The notes: a model not told the origin generated them from the letters alone. A DNA stretch of 64,000 bases from Actinomycetes bacterium (GCA_021808665.1 JAKBBA010000008.1:29005-93004); one strand, 5' to 3'; counted from the first letter of the stretch, positions 21,367 to 30,850 are shown. Program-made: numbers and translations.

Positions 21367-23763
21367 ATGGAGCTAAACACCACCGGCGATGCTGGCGCGA
21401 CCAGAGGACCTTTGAGCGCCGAGGAGTTGCGTGACATCAACTCTTACTGGAGGGCCGCCAACTACCTTTCGGTCGGCCAGATCTACCTTCTCGACAATCC
21501 CCTGATCGGCGACGGGCTACGACCCGAGCACGTCAAACCCCGCCTGCTCGGGCACTGGGGGACCACGCCGGGCCTCAACTTACTGTACGCGCACTTGAAC
21601 CGGGTGATCAAACAGCGCGACGTGGACGTAGTGTTCGTCTGTGGCCCCGGGCACGGGGGTCCCGCAGTAGTGGCCAACAGCTACCTGGAGGGCACTTACA
21701 GCGAGATATACCCGCACATCTCGACCGACGCGAACGGGATGCGGCTGCTGTTCCGCCAGTTCTCCTTCCCGGGTGGGATCCCGAGCCACGCTGCACCTGA
21801 GACGCCAGGGTCGATGCACGAAGGGGGCGAGCTCGGCTACGCCCTTGCGCACGCTTTCGGCGCTGCCCTCGACAACCCGGATTTGGTAGTCGCCGCGGTG
21901 GTCGGGGACGGCGAAGCCGAAACCGGGCCGCTGGCGACAAGCTGGCATCTAAACAAGTTCTTGAACCCTGCCAACGACGGGGCCGTGCTTCCGATCCTGC
22001 ACCTAAACGGTTACAAGATCGCAAACCCGACCGTGCTTGCACGCATACCTGAGTCCGAGCTCATCGACCTGCTCAGGGGGTACGGCTGGAACCCTCTTGT
22101 CGTTTCAGGCGACGACCCGGCCGACGTGCACCAGCTTTTGGCTGCGACTTTCGACGACGCGTTCGATTCGATATCCGAGATACAAGCCGGCGCCCGGGCC
22201 CACGGTGTGGGCGCCCGACCGTCATGGCCGATGATCGTGCTGCGCACGCCCAAAGGCTGGACCGGGCCAGCTGTCGTGGACGGCAACAAGACGGAAGGCT
22301 CGTGGCGGGCCCACCAGGTGCCGCTCGCGGACGTGCGCGATAACCCTGAGCATCTCCGCCAGCTAGAAGAGTGGATGCGCAGCTACCGACCCGACGAGCT
22401 CTTCGACGCCTCCGGACGCCTCCGAGGGCACCTGGCTGCCCTTGCTCCCGCCGGGGATAGGAGGATGAGCGCCAATCCCCAGACTAACGGGGGGCGCCGC
22501 AGCGTCGACCTGACGATGCCTGACTTTCGCGACTACGCCGTCGAGGTGACAGCCCCCGGTGCCGTCGAAGACGAAGCGACCCGCACCCTCGGACGTTTCC
22601 TGCGCGACGTCATGACAGCAAACGCCGCCAACGTCAACTTCAGGGTGTTCGGCCCGGACGAGACTGCGTCTAACCGTCTCGACGCCCTGTTCGAGGTGAC
22701 AGGGCGAACCTGGATGGGCGAGACTCACCCCGACGACGACGAGCATCTGAGCCCGACGGGCAGGGTTACCGAGGTCCTCTCGGAGCATCTCTGCCAGGGG
22801 ATGCTCGAAGGGTACCTCCTGACCGGAAGGCACGGGTTGTTCTCCTGTTACGAGGCGTTCGTGCACATCGTCGACTCGATGTTCAACCAACACGCCAAGT
22901 GGCTGAAGACCACCCGTGAGATCGAGTGGCGCCGGCCGATCCCGTCCCTTAACTATCTGCTCACCTCGCACGTTTGGCGCCAGGACCACAACGGCTTTTC
23001 ACACCAAGACCCCGGCTTCATAGACCACGCCGTCAACAAGAAGGCGGACATCATCAGGGTTTACCTTCCCCCCGACACCAACTGTCTGCTGTCGGTAGCA
23101 GACCACTGTCTGCGATCCCGCCACTACGTGAACATCGTCGTCGCGGGCAAACAACCGGCCCTGCAGTACCTAGACGTCGATCAGGCGGCGGTCCACTGCA
23201 CCAGAGGATTAGGCATTTGGGAGTGGGCGAGCAACGACGCTCCCGGCGGGCCCGACGTGGTCATGGGCTGCGCCGGCGACGTCCCCACCTTGGAGGTGCT
23301 GGCGGCGGTGGACATCCTGCGCCGCAACCTTCCGGAGCTCAAGGTGCGGGTCGTCAACGTGGTCGACCTCATGACCCTGCAACCCCAAAGCGAGCATCCC
23401 CACGGCGTCTCCGACGCCGAGTTCGACTCGCTGTTCACCGTCGACAAACCGGTGATATTCGCCTACCACGGCTACCCGTGGCTGATCCACCGGCTCACCT
23501 ACAGGCGAACGAACCACGCCAACATCCACGTCAGGGGTTACAAAGAGGAGGGGACGACCACCACACCGTTCGACATGACCGTGATGAACGAACTGGACCG
23601 CTTCCACTTGGTCATGGACGTCGTGGACCGCGTGCCGGGACTCGGACAGAAAGCCGCCTACCTACGCCAGAACATGGCAGCCCGCCTGGTCGCCCAGTGG
23701 GATTACACCAAAACCCACGGGGAGGACCCCCCGGAGATAGCCGGCTGGACCTGGAATGGTTGA
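21367..23763 (+). CDS. xfp: Xylulose-5-phosphate/fructose-6-phosphate phosphoketolase
   Basis: Phosphoketolase converts X5P or F6P with phosphate to acetyl phosphate plus GAP or E4P, using ThDP. The 798-residue length is normal. Diagnostic segments are [75 protein letters not shown] and the ThDP-metal motif [17 protein letters not shown]. It leads an apparent operon with ackA, a DevS-like sensor and a GNAT/ACD fusion. Confidence 0.97.
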   Translation: MELNTTGDAGATRGPLSAEELRDINSYWRAANYLSVGQIYLLDNPLIGDGLRPEHVKPRLLGHWGTTPGLNLLYAHLNRVIKQRDVDVVFVCGPGHGGPAVVANSYLEGTYSEIYPHISTDANGMRLLFRQFSFPGGIPSHAAPETPGSMHEGGELGYALAHAFGAALDNPDLVVAAVVGDGEAETGPLATSWHLNKFLNPANDGAVLPILHLNGYKIANPTVLARIPESELIDLLRGYGWNPLVVSGDDPADVHQLLAATFDDAFDSISEIQAGARAHGVGARPSWPMIVLRTPKGWTGPAVVDGNKTEGSWRAHQVPLADVRDNPEHLRQLEEWMRSYRPDELFDASGRLRGHLAALAPAGDRRMSANPQTNGGRRSVDLTMPDFRDYAVEVTAPGAVEDEATRTLGRFLRDVMTANAANVNFRVFGPDETASNRLDALFEVTGRTWMGETHPDDDEHLSPTGRVTEVLSEHLCQGMLEGYLLTGRHGLFSCYEAFVHIVDSMFNQHAKWLKTTREIEWRRPIPSLNYLLTSHVWRQDHNGFSHQDPGFIDHAVNKKADIIRVYLPPDTNCLLSVADHCLRSRHYVNIVVAGKQPALQYLDVDQAAVHCTRGLGIWEWASNDAPGGPDVVMGCAGDVPTLEVLAAVDILRRNLPELKVRVVNVVDLMTLQPQSEHPHGVSDAEFDSLFTVDKPVIFAYHGYPWLIHRLTYRRTNHANIHVRGYKEEGTTTTPFDMTVMNELDRFHLVMDVVDRVPGLGQKAAYLRQNMAARLVAQWDYTKTHGEDPPEIAGWTWNG

Positions 23764-23766
23764 CCG

Positions 23767-24900
23767 GTGCCGGCCGATCGAATCCTGGTGGTCAACTCCG
23801 GCTCGTCGAGCGTCAAGCTTCGCGTCGTGGAAGCCGACGGCACCGTCAGCGCTAAGGAGGATCTAGGCCCGCCCGGCGAACACTTGGGCGACGCCCTCGC
23901 GGATTTCCTCGCACGATCGGAGCCGCCGGACGCGACCGCGCATCGAGTGGTGCACGGCGGCGGGGTGTTCAGCGCGGCGACGGTCGTAGACGACGTAGCC
24001 CGTGCCGCGTTGGACAGGACCGCTCTCCTGGCACCGTTGCACAACCCGCCGGCTCTCGTTGCGATCGACGCTTCCCGACGGCTGCTTGCGGGCAAGCCGT
24101 GCGTAGCGTGCTTCGACACGGCCTTTCACGCCACCATCGGGCCTGCCGCTTCGACCTATGCCATCCCGACGTCTTGGAGGGCAGGCTGGGGTGTCCGCCG
24201 TTACGGTTTCCACGGGCTGAGTTGCGCCTGGGCTAGCCGCCGTGCGCCTGAGGTTCTGTCCCCGGCTTCGCTGCGCCTAGCCTCGCAGGCGGGGCGCGGC
24301 TTGCGTATGGTCATCTGCCACCTTGGCTCGGGAGCGTCGGTCAGCGCGGTCGAGGACGGACGCTCTGTGGATACCACGATGGGTTTCAGCCCGCTGGAGG
24401 GTCTCGTCATGTCGAGCCGGCCGGGGGACCTGGACCCGGCGGTAGTGCTTTTGGCCTTGCGCCGGGGCCTGACAGTGGAGCAAGTCGACGACGCTTTGGA
24501 GCACCGCAGCGGGCTGCTCGGCCTTTCAGACGGCCGGTCGGCTGACATGCGCGACCTTCTCGAAGCACGCCGCCTCGGGGACGGACCTGCCGGTCTCGCC
24601 GTGTCGGTCTTCGTTCACAGGCTGAGAGCCAAGATAGCCGCCATGGCGGCAGCGACGTCGGGCGCGGACGCCGTGGTGTTCACCGGCGGGATCGGAGAGA
24701 ACTCCGCTCAAATCCGGGCCGAGGTGTCCGACGGTCTGGGGTGGATGGGCGTCGACATAGACACCGAAGCCAACGAAGCGGCCTCCGGCTCCGACGGCGA
24801 CATAACCGGGCGGAGCTCGACTGTCGGCGTCGCCGTGATCACCGCACGCGAGGAACTGCAGATGGCCGCAGAAGCGCAGGGGGTGCTGCGGGCGGGCTAG
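23767..24900 (+). CDS. ackA: Acetate kinase
   Basis: AckA interconverts acetyl phosphate and acetate with ATP generation. The N-terminal ASKHA motif reads ILVVNSGSSSVKLRV; other family segments are ATAHRVVHGGG, VACFDTAFHAT, YGFHGLSCAW, VICHLGSGASV, TTMGFSPLEGLVMSSRPGD and VFTGGIGENSA. The GTG start lies three bases after the phosphoketolase stop. The pair forms the phosphoketolase-acetate route from sugar phosphates to acetate plus ATP. Confidence 0.96.
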   Translation: MPADRILVVNSGSSSVKLRVVEADGTVSAKEDLGPPGEHLGDALADFLARSEPPDATAHRVVHGGGVFSAATVVDDVARAALDRTALLAPLHNPPALVAIDASRRLLAGKPCVACFDTAFHATIGPAASTYAIPTSWRAGWGVRRYGFHGLSCAWASRRAPEVLSPASLRLASQAGRGLRMVICHLGSGASVSAVEDGRSVDTTMGFSPLEGLVMSSRPGDLDPAVVLLALRRGLTVEQVDDALEHRSGLLGLSDGRSADMRDLLEARRLGDGPAGLAVSVFVHRLRAKIAAMAAATSGADAVVFTGGIGENSAQIRAEVSDGLGWMGVDIDTEANEAASGSDGDITGRSSTVGVAVITAREELQMAAEAQGVLRAG

Positions 24901-24910
24901 AAAGTACAGC

Positions 24911-25771
24911 GTGATCCCCTATCGCCTCATCGACTCGGCTGAGAGGCTCAAGGACGTTCTCGACTCGGTGTTCCTGCTCGCCTCCGACCTCGCCCCCGAC
25001 GCTCTTTTCGGCAACGTAGTCGCCTCAGCCACGAGGCTGGTGGACGCTCGATGCGGGGCGCTGGTGCTTTTGGACCCCGCCACGTCGGGAGCGTCGAAGG
25101 TCGTGCACGTCGGGTTGGACTCCGACGCCGTGGCGGACCTCGGAAGGCGACCCGAGCTGCCAGCGCTGCTCGAGGTGATGGTCAAGGAACGCCGAGCGTT
25201 GCGCCTCGACTCGTGGAAAGGCGACCCCGGCCAGCTCGGACTTGCCGGACCTGCCGGCTCGGTGACGAGCTTCCTCGGCCTACCGATCCTGCTTGGCTCC
25301 AGGCTGTTCGCTCTGTTGTACCTGGTCGACAAAGCATCCCGACAGCGCTTACCCGGACTCGGCGACGCGGCAACCCCGCCGAGCCCGGCGAGCCCGCCGG
25401 GTCAACCTGCGTGCTTCGACGACCAAGACGAGGCGGTCGTGGCAACTCTCGCCTTTGCGGCGGGCTTGGCTTTCGAGATCAACCGGCTTGAAAGCCAGGT
25501 CCGCGAGTTGACACTCATATCGGACCGGGAACGTATCGCAATGGAGCTGCACGACAAGGTAATCGGAAGGCTCTTCTCGCTCGGCCTGTCCCTGCAAGGA
25601 GCGGCGCGTACAGCTGGCGGTCCCTTAGCGGCGAAACTGCACGGGGCGGTCAACGAGCTCGACACGACCATCCGCGACATTCGAGACACTATCTTCTCGC
25701 TTGGACCCGTCGGCGACCCCTACGCTGAAACTGCCGTAGTCGAGGGGATCCGCCCGGAGGTGGAGCGGTGA
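24911..25771 (+). CDS. DevS/DosT-like GAF-HisKA_3 sensor lacking the ATPase domain
   Basis: Residues 25-195 form a GAF domain (LDSVFLLASDLAPDALFGNV, TSFLGLPILLGSRLFALLYL). Residues about 205-275 are the DevS-type dimerisation/phosphoacceptor helix pair, with ERIAMELHDKVIGRLFSLGL and, in the second helix, IRDIRDTIFSL. The protein stops directly after this; no HATPase_c N, G1 or G2 box follows and the next gene begins in the overlapping GTGA. I see no obvious haem ligand assignment. It may sense a ligand and receive or relay phosphate rather than autophosphorylate. Confidence 0.85.
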   Translation: MIPYRLIDSAERLKDVLDSVFLLASDLAPDALFGNVVASATRLVDARCGALVLLDPATSGASKVVHVGLDSDAVADLGRRPELPALLEVMVKERRALRLDSWKGDPGQLGLAGPAGSVTSFLGLPILLGSRLFALLYLVDKASRQRLPGLGDAATPPSPASPPGQPACFDDQDEAVVATLAFAAGLAFEINRLESQVRELTLISDRERIAMELHDKVIGRLFSLGLSLQGAARTAGGPLAAKLHGAVNELDTTIRDIRDTIFSLGPVGDPYAETAVVEGIRPEVER

Positions 25772-28521
25772 GCGGCGAGCCCGGCGCCAGCCCCTCGTGG
25801 GCTTCTTGCGACGCCGTCCTCGCAGACGGGGGAACGGTGCACATCCGGCCGATCACACCCTCCGACGCCACCCGGCTGGTCGAGCTGCACGGACGGCTCT
25901 CCGACGAGACGATCTACATGCGCTTTTTCTCTTTCCATCCCCGGCTGGGGGAAAAGGAGGTCGCGCACCTCACTACCGTCGACGGCGTCGACCGCATGGC
26001 GCTGGTTGCGACCCTTCGCGGGGACTTGATCGGCATCTCCCGCTACGACCGTTCCCGCGACGATCCCGAGGAGGCCGAAGCGGCTTTCCTGGTCGAAGAC
26101 GCTCATCAGGGTCGCGGTCTCGGCACCTTGCTGTTGGAGCACCTCGCCGTCTACGCGAGAGGCCAGGGCATAAGGCGATTCGTCGCTGACACCCTCCCGC
26201 AGAACACGGCCATGCAGGCGGTGTTTCGAAACGCCGGCTTCGTAGAAAAGGCGCGTTTCGACAATGGCGTCGTAAGAGTCGAGCTCGACATCGAACCGAC
26301 GGCGACCACCACCGAGGCGATCGAGAGGCGCTGGGCGGACGCGGCCGCCGCGTCTATAGGAAGAGTGCTCAGGCCACGCTCGATAGCTGTGATAGGCGCA
26401 GGACGGGCCCGTGGCGGTGTCGGCCACGAGCTTCTTCGTAACATCCTCGCCGGAGGTTTCAACGGCCCCGTATACCCAGTAAACCCGTCCGCCCGTTCGG
26501 TGGCGAGCGTTCCGGCCTTCCCGAGCCTGTCCTCGATCGAAGCTGACGTCGACCTCGCAGTGATCTCCGTCCCGGCTGCTCAGGTCCCCGGGATCGTCGA
26601 CGAGTGCGCTGCTAAGGGCGTCAAGGGTCTCGTCGTGGTCACCGCCGGTTTCGCCGAGCTCGGAGCGGGCGGGGCCGGCGTGCAGGCGGACCTGGTCCGC
26701 AAAGCCCGGGGTGCGGGGATGAGAATGGTCGGCCCTAACTGCATGGGCGTCGTCAACACCGACCCCGACGTGTCGATGAACGCCACATTCGCGTCCACGG
26801 CTCCTCTCGCCGGCAGGGTGGCCCTTTCGTCGCAGTCGGGTGGGCTGGGAATAGCCGTCCTCGAAGAGGCGCAGCGGCGGGGCCTTGGGCTGTCCAGTTT
26901 CGTGTCGGTCGGCAACAAAGCGGACATAAGCGGCAACGACCTGCTCAGGTACTGGCAGCGCGATGATTCCACCGATCTCATCCTCTTGTACCTGGAGTCG
27001 TTCGGCAATCCCCGCCGTTTCGCCCGAATCGCCCGCGAGGTGTCACGCACCAAGCCGATAGTCGCGGTCAAAGCAGGGCGCAGCCGGGCAGGCATCCGCG
27101 CTGCCGCTTCTCACACTGCGGCGCTCGCAAGCCCCGACGTGATGGTCGACGCATTGTTCCACCAGACCGGTGTCATCAGGGTCGACACATTGGAAGAGAT
27201 GTTCGACGTAGCGGAAGTTCTCGCGTGCCAACCGGTCCCTGGCGGTCGACGGGTTGCGATAGTCGGCAACGCTGGCGGGCCGGGGATCCTCGCAGCGGAC
27301 GCCTGCGAGGCGGCGGGCCTGGTGGTGGGTGAGCTTTCCCCAGCCTCCCAGGCGGCCCTGCGGGACTTCCTGCCGGCCGAGGCAGGCGTGGCAAACCCGG
27401 TGGACATGGTCGCCTCCGCGACGGCCGCGTCCTACCGGCGGGCTCTCGAAGTCGTCCTGGCAGACGACGGCGTCGACGCCGTGCTGACCATCTTCGCGCC
27501 GACGCTGCTGGCCACCGCTGACCACGTCGCGGCAGCCATCAATCAAGCAGCAGCCATCAACCAGGCTGCAGTCAACGATGCTGCGGTCGCCTCGGGCCAG
27601 AGGGTGCGAGCCAAGCCTGTGGTCGCCACTTTTCTCGGTCGATGGGACATCCCCGAAGGCCTTCGAAGCGATGATGTCAGAGTGCCCTCCTTCGCGTTTC
27701 CCGAGCCTGCCGCCCGCGCTCTCGCCAAGGTTTGCGCTTACGGCGACTGGCGTGGCCGGCCAGACGGGGATCTCCTCGGGCGTGAGGGGCTGCGAACTGG
27801 CGAAGCTGAGGCCGCAGTGCTCGAATGCCTAGCCGAGCATCCCGAGGGCGCGTGGCTGCCCCCGGAGCAGGTGGACAAGGTGCTGGCGGCCTATTCGATC
27901 CCCTCTGCTGCGTCGGTCACGGTGCTGTCCGCCTCCGAGGCCGCTGAAGCCGCCTCAAAGGTAGGCCTGCCCGTGGCGCTCAAAGCGGTCGGCCCGCTCT
28001 TGGTTCACAAGACCGACGTGGGCGGCGTTGAACTTTCGTTGAAGTCACCCGACGAAGTATCCGAGGGATTCCAGTCGATGAAAGCCCGTCTAGGCGACGC
28101 CATGACGGGCGCTCTAGTCCAAGCGATGGTCCCGGCGGGCGTAGAAACGGTGGTCGGGCTGGTCCAGGACCACCTGTTCGGGCCGTTGATCATGTTCGGC
28201 AGCGGCGGTACCGCCGTGGAGGTCTTCGGGGACCAAGCTTTCCGCTGCCTCCCGTTGAGCGACCTGGACGCAGCCGAACTGGTCCGCTCCACGAAAGGGT
28301 CCGCCCTCCTCGGCGGCTATAGGGGTGCGGCCCCTGTCGACATCGCCTCCCTCGAAACTTTGGTGATGCGGGTCGCTCAACTCGCAGAGGACCTCCCCGA
28401 GATAGCGGAGATGGACCTCAACCCGGTCGTGGTGAGCGAGAGCGGAGCGGTCGTGGTCGACGCGAAGATACGCGTCGAGATCCCCCCGTCCAGACCCGAC
28501 CCTACCCTAAGACGACTTTAA
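25768..28521 (+). CDS. GNAT acetyltransferase fused to ADP-forming acyl-CoA synthetase (Pat-type)
   Basis: Residues about 20-185 are a GNAT domain (FLVEDAHQGRGLGTLLLEHL with the acetyl-CoA loop). Residues about 200-480 are CoA-binding and succinyl-CoA-ligase-like domains, including SIAVIGAGRARGGVGHELL, GPNCMGVVNTDP and the phospho-His loop AASHTAALASP near residue 449. Residues about 690-917 are an ATP-grasp domain ending in MDLNPVVVSESGAVVVDAKI. The order GNAT first is the actinobacterial version of protein acyltransferase Pat. A short duplication (AAINQA twice) lies near residue 592. The domains could add protein lysine acetylation or CoA-thioester ATP formation to the acetate operon. Confidence 0.9.
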   Translation: MSGEPGASPSWASCDAVLADGGTVHIRPITPSDATRLVELHGRLSDETIYMRFFSFHPRLGEKEVAHLTTVDGVDRMALVATLRGDLIGISRYDRSRDDPEEAEAAFLVEDAHQGRGLGTLLLEHLAVYARGQGIRRFVADTLPQNTAMQAVFRNAGFVEKARFDNGVVRVELDIEPTATTTEAIERRWADAAAASIGRVLRPRSIAVIGAGRARGGVGHELLRNILAGGFNGPVYPVNPSARSVASVPAFPSLSSIEADVDLAVISVPAAQVPGIVDECAAKGVKGLVVVTAGFAELGAGGAGVQADLVRKARGAGMRMVGPNCMGVVNTDPDVSMNATFASTAPLAGRVALSSQSGGLGIAVLEEAQRRGLGLSSFVSVGNKADISGNDLLRYWQRDDSTDLILLYLESFGNPRRFARIAREVSRTKPIVAVKAGRSRAGIRAAASHTAALASPDVMVDALFHQTGVIRVDTLEEMFDVAEVLACQPVPGGRRVAIVGNAGGPGILAADACEAAGLVVGELSPASQAALRDFLPAEAGVANPVDMVASATAASYRRALEVVLADDGVDAVLTIFAPTLLATADHVAAAINQAAAINQAAVNDAAVASGQRVRAKPVVATFLGRWDIPEGLRSDDVRVPSFAFPEPAARALAKVCAYGDWRGRPDGDLLGREGLRTGEAEAAVLECLAEHPEGAWLPPEQVDKVLAAYSIPSAASVTVLSASEAAEAASKVGLPVALKAVGPLLVHKTDVGGVELSLKSPDEVSEGFQSMKARLGDAMTGALVQAMVPAGVETVVGLVQDHLFGPLIMFGSGGTAVEVFGDQAFRCLPLSDLDAAELVRSTKGSALLGGYRGAAPVDIASLETLVMRVAQLAEDLPEIAEMDLNPVVVSESGAVVVDAKIRVEIPPSRPDPTLRRL

Positions 28522-28592
28522 CGAGCGCCCGGCAAGCCCGGGGCCCGGGCCGATCCCCGCCCCCGAACGCCGAAGCCGAACGCCGAACGCGA

Positions 28593-28624
28593 AAAAGGCC
28601 CGGAGGCTAAGCTCCGGGCCTTTT
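28593..28624. terminator. Strong bidirectional intrinsic terminator
   Basis: AAAAGGCCCGGAG-GCTAAG-CTCCGGGCCTTTT forms a perfect 13-bp stem with a 6-nt loop, an A-tract on one side and a T-tract on the other. It lies between the GNAT/ACD gene and the convergent membrane protein gene and can terminate both. Confidence 0.95.
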
Positions 28625-28642
28625 GACTATCGGTTGGAATGA

Positions 28643-29248
28643 TTAGCTGACCGGCGTGGGAGTGGGGATCCCGAGGTGGCCGGCGAGGACTTCCTCAGTG
28701 GGCGCTACCTTGCGTACGTGCCAGAAGCCGAGCCCTGTGAGAATCGCCATGACCGCTGCGAGGATGAAGCTTGCGATGCCTGCTACCAGCGAGATCGTCG
28801 CGAACTCCGAGAAGGCGTAGGCTTCGAGGAGAAGACCCCTAAGCGTGGTGCCTTGGAAGACCGTCTGGACCTCAGCTTTGAGCGCGGCGTTGTTTGGCTG
28901 GGCCTGCGATGCGGCGGAGACTTTGGCGTATACCCCTCCGTAGGGCATTTCCGACAGGTGCACTGCGATGAAGTGGTCGGCGTACGCTTCGGCTTCGGGA
29001 CCGGTAGTCAGTGGCTTACCGGCGTACTGGCCTAGGTACTGTTGCATCGACGCTGTGATCTCGCCCCCGTTTGGATGAGCCAGCTGTGACGCTGTCGGGA
29101 AAGTTATCTGCTGTTCGGCGAGCTGGCTGTGCACGTTGGAGTTGGCGAACGAATAACCCCACATGAGCAAAGCCCCGGCCACGATCAACACGATCGTCAG
29201 CACGAGTCCACCAGCTGTCAGAAGTGTGTCGAATGTCTTACGGCGCAT
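28643..29248 (-). CDS. Two-transmembrane small membrane protein, function unknown
   Basis: The product (about 201 residues) has an N-terminal membrane anchor (LVLTIVLIVAGALLMWGYSF), an extracytoplasmic loop of about 110 residues starting SNVHSQLAEQQITFPTASQL, and a second membrane helix (ISLVAGIASFILAAVMAIL). I know no function. ATG at 29248 is chosen because AAGGAG sits nine bases upstream; a longer open frame starts at 29329 but would cross the regulatory repeats. The upstream sites at 29292 and 29355 suggest shared control with the zinc-ribbon gene. Confidence 0.8.
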   Translation of the reverse strand: MRRKTFDTLLTAGGLVLTIVLIVAGALLMWGYSFANSNVHSQLAEQQITFPTASQLAHPNGGEITASMQQYLGQYAGKPLTTGPEAEAYADHFIAVHLSEMPYGGVYAKVSAASQAQPNNAALKAEVQTVFQGTTLRGLLLEAYAFSEFATISLVAGIASFILAAVMAILTGLGFWHVRKVAPTEEVLAGHLGIPTPTPVS

Positions 29249-29291
29249 TATTCCCATCTCCTTGTCGTGTCGGGTCGCCCGGGACCACCTT

Positions 29292-29303
29292 GGTCTTCGG
29301 ACC
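29292..29303 (-). promoter_or_regulatory. 12-bp inverted-symmetry site, copy 1
   Basis: GGTCTTCGGACC is the exact reverse complement of GGTCCGAAGACC at 29356-29367. It lies 44 bp upstream of the membrane protein start and is likely bound by the same regulator as copy 2. Confidence 0.55.
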
Positions 29304-29354
29304 TCCAACCCTGAGCACATCTCCATCATGAACCAAGGTGGGTTCCCTCCGGTA

Positions 29355-29368
29355 GGGTCCGAAGACCC
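29355..29368 (+). promoter_or_regulatory. 12-bp inverted-symmetry site, copy 2 (GGGTC-CGAA-GACCC)
   Basis: GGGTC-CGAA-GACCC has perfect 5-bp arms and contains the second copy of the 12-mer, in opposite orientation to copy 1 and 64 bp from it. The GGGnC-N4-GnCCC layout is that of the DevR/DosR box. Confidence 0.55.
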
Positions 29369-29377
29369 CTATTGGAT

Positions 29378-29410
29378 GTGACGAAAGTCCCGGGTAGTGA
29401 CTTTCGGCCC
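29378..29410 (+). promoter_or_regulatory. Tandem DevR/DosR-box-like sites
   Basis: GTGACGAAAGTCCC (29378-29391) and GTGACTTTCGGCCC (29397-29410) are 19 bp apart, about two helical turns, and lie 62-95 bp upstream of the zinc-ribbon gene start. Both fit GKGAC-N4-GKCCC, close to the mycobacterial DosR core GGGACTWWAGTCCC. Paired boxes at this distance are typical of DevR-activated promoters. Confidence 0.55.
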
Positions 29411-29472
29411 TGTCTCATTCTGGGCGCGGCTCTTAACATTGGAGGGTAGGCAACTTGGCAAAGGGAGGTGTG

Positions 29473-29844
29473 ATGCCGGCAACTTCTAAGGTGGCGACAC
29501 ACGAACGGACGGCCGAGGTGATGCTCGGCTTCGCCAAGCGAGGCTACGCCCGAGCGCTGCAAGTGGCTCACGGCCATCTTTGGTGCCCGTCGTGCGACAC
29601 CGACTTCGACTCCCACGACTTGGCCGTCGAAGAGACGGTCGCTACCAGCGCCGGACCGGACGGTTCGCAAGCCACCGTCTACGCTCTGCGCTGCACCACC
29701 TGCGGAGCCGCCGGGGTCTGGGTGGTCCGCCATCCCGCGTCAGACGACGACCTCCGCCTCATCGAATGGGTGGATGCCCTCTCGAAGCCCTCCGGGAACG
29801 GGGATCGACCTCCACAGCACTGCCAGAACTTCTCCCACGGCTAA
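29473..29844 (+). CDS. Small zinc-ribbon protein, function unknown
   Basis: The 123-residue product carries one CxxC pair in WCPSCDTDF near residue 37 and a second in RCTTCGAAG near residue 74, forming a probable zinc ribbon. The N-terminal segment ERTAEVMLGFAKRGYARALQ is helical. ATG at 29473 with GGGAGG six bases upstream is preferred over TTG at 29455. Tandem DevR-box-like sites lie upstream. No function recognised. Confidence 0.75.
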   Translation: MPATSKVATHERTAEVMLGFAKRGYARALQVAHGHLWCPSCDTDFDSHDLAVEETVATSAGPDGSQATVYALRCTTCGAAGVWVVRHPASDDDLRLIEWVDALSKPSGNGDRPPQHCQNFSHG

Positions 29845-29848
29845 CGGC

Positions 29849-30301
29849 CTAGTCGAAGGGTACTACCGCTACCGGGCACGGCGGCCGGTGAGCCAACTGG
29901 CTGCTCGTGCTTCCAAGCAGCGACGATCCACCTAGCCCCCGGCAACCAACGACGATCAAATCCGTCCGCTCGGAATTGGCTACTTCACGTAGAACCCTTT
30001 CGGGAGGGCCGTAGGCCAGTTGACAGTCGAAATGCCGTTTTCTGCGGACCAGGGGTTCGCACCACTCCTCTGCCATTCGGCGCCCTATCTCAGCTTCGTG
30101 GTGCTCTACTGGGACAGGCTCGCCGGCCGGTCGAAGGTGCTCGATAAGACCGAGGGCGTGCACCGCTATCACTTCGGCCCCGGTCGCGTCGCCGAGCGCG
30201 GCGGCCCACTCGACCGCCGCGGTGCTGTTGGGTGACCCGTCGACCCCGACGACGATCCTTGAGATCACTGTCCCGGTCGAATGGTCGTTTTGGGATGCCA
30301 C
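29849..30301 (-). CDS. Universal stress protein, UspA family
   Basis: The single Usp domain (150 residues) contains IVVGVDGSPNSTAAVEWAAA at the N-terminus and the ATP-binding signature VVGCRGLGGSSLLGSTSSQL, matching G-2x-G-9x-G-S/T. ATP-binding Usps in actinobacteria are often part of dormancy/hypoxia responses. It converges on the zinc-ribbon gene, with four bases between stops, and follows the second Usp gene by 15 bp. Confidence 0.92.
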   Translation of the reverse strand: MASQNDHSTGTVISRIVVGVDGSPNSTAAVEWAAALGDATGAEVIAVHALGLIEHLRPAGEPVPVEHHEAEIGRRMAEEWCEPLVRRKRHFDCQLAYGPPERVLREVANSERTDLIVVGCRGLGGSSLLGSTSSQLAHRPPCPVAVVPFD

Positions 30302-30316
30302 TGGATGCGAAGGCCG

Positions 30317-30739
30317 TCAGCCGCGCACCACGACCACCGCCGGGGCGGTCGCGTGGCTCACCAAGTGGAGGCTGACCGAGCCGGCGATCAGTCCCGCGAC
30401 CGTCGAGTGACCCCGGGAGCCGACCACGAGCATCGCTGCTTCGCTTGACGCGTCTTCGAGAACCTTCGACGCATGACCACGGACAGCTCTAGCGCTCCAA
30501 TCAACGCCGGCCGGGGTGGCTACGGCGTCGACTTCTTTCTCCAAGCGCGTCTGGGTGTAATCCCCGAGCTCCGAGTCGCTCCCGAACTCGCCAGGACTCC
30601 ACGCCTGGACCACCTCCACTGACATGCCCAACGCAACAGCGTGGCTCAGAGCCCAGTCGAGGGCCCGCTGCGAACCTGGGCTGCCGTCGAATCCGACGAC
30701 TATCTTCTCGGAGTTTGCTGCATCAGCTTGATCGGCCAT
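30317..30739 (-). CDS. Universal stress protein, UspA family
   Basis: The 140-residue Usp domain begins KIVVGFDGSPGSQRALDWAL and has the ATP motif VVGSRGHSTVAGLIAGSVSL. AAGGAG precedes the ATG by eight bases. A tandem 9-bp repeat CATGTCACC (30763-30780) lies just upstream. It is first of two Usp genes on the minus strand and divergent from the pyruvate:ferredoxin oxidoreductase operon, sharing the intergenic box at 30851. Confidence 0.92.
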   Translation of the reverse strand: MADQADAANSEKIVVGFDGSPGSQRALDWALSHAVALGMSVEVVQAWSPGEFGSDSELGDYTQTRLEKEVDAVATPAGVDWSARAVRGHASKVLEDASSEAAMLVVGSRGHSTVAGLIAGSVSLHLVSHATAPAVVVVRG

Positions 30740-30762
30740 GACCGCTCTCCTTACCTTGCCGA

Positions 30763-30780
30763 CATGTCACCCATGTCACC
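30763..30780. repeat. Tandem 9-bp repeat upstream of Usp gene
   Basis: CATGTCACC occurs twice without a gap, 24 bp upstream of the Usp ATG on the minus strand, in the promoter/leader position. Confidence 0.5.
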
Positions 30781-30850
30781 GAATGTTCAACTCCAAAGCT
30801 AGGACTCCGCGCTGACGGGTCGTAGAGCCGGAAGTCACTTTCAGCCGATC

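Noticed and set aside
29326..29733. 135-codon minus-strand frame opposite the zinc-ribbon gene
   Set aside because: It covers the regulatory sites and shows no domain; the plus-strand CxxC protein has a good ribosome-binding site.
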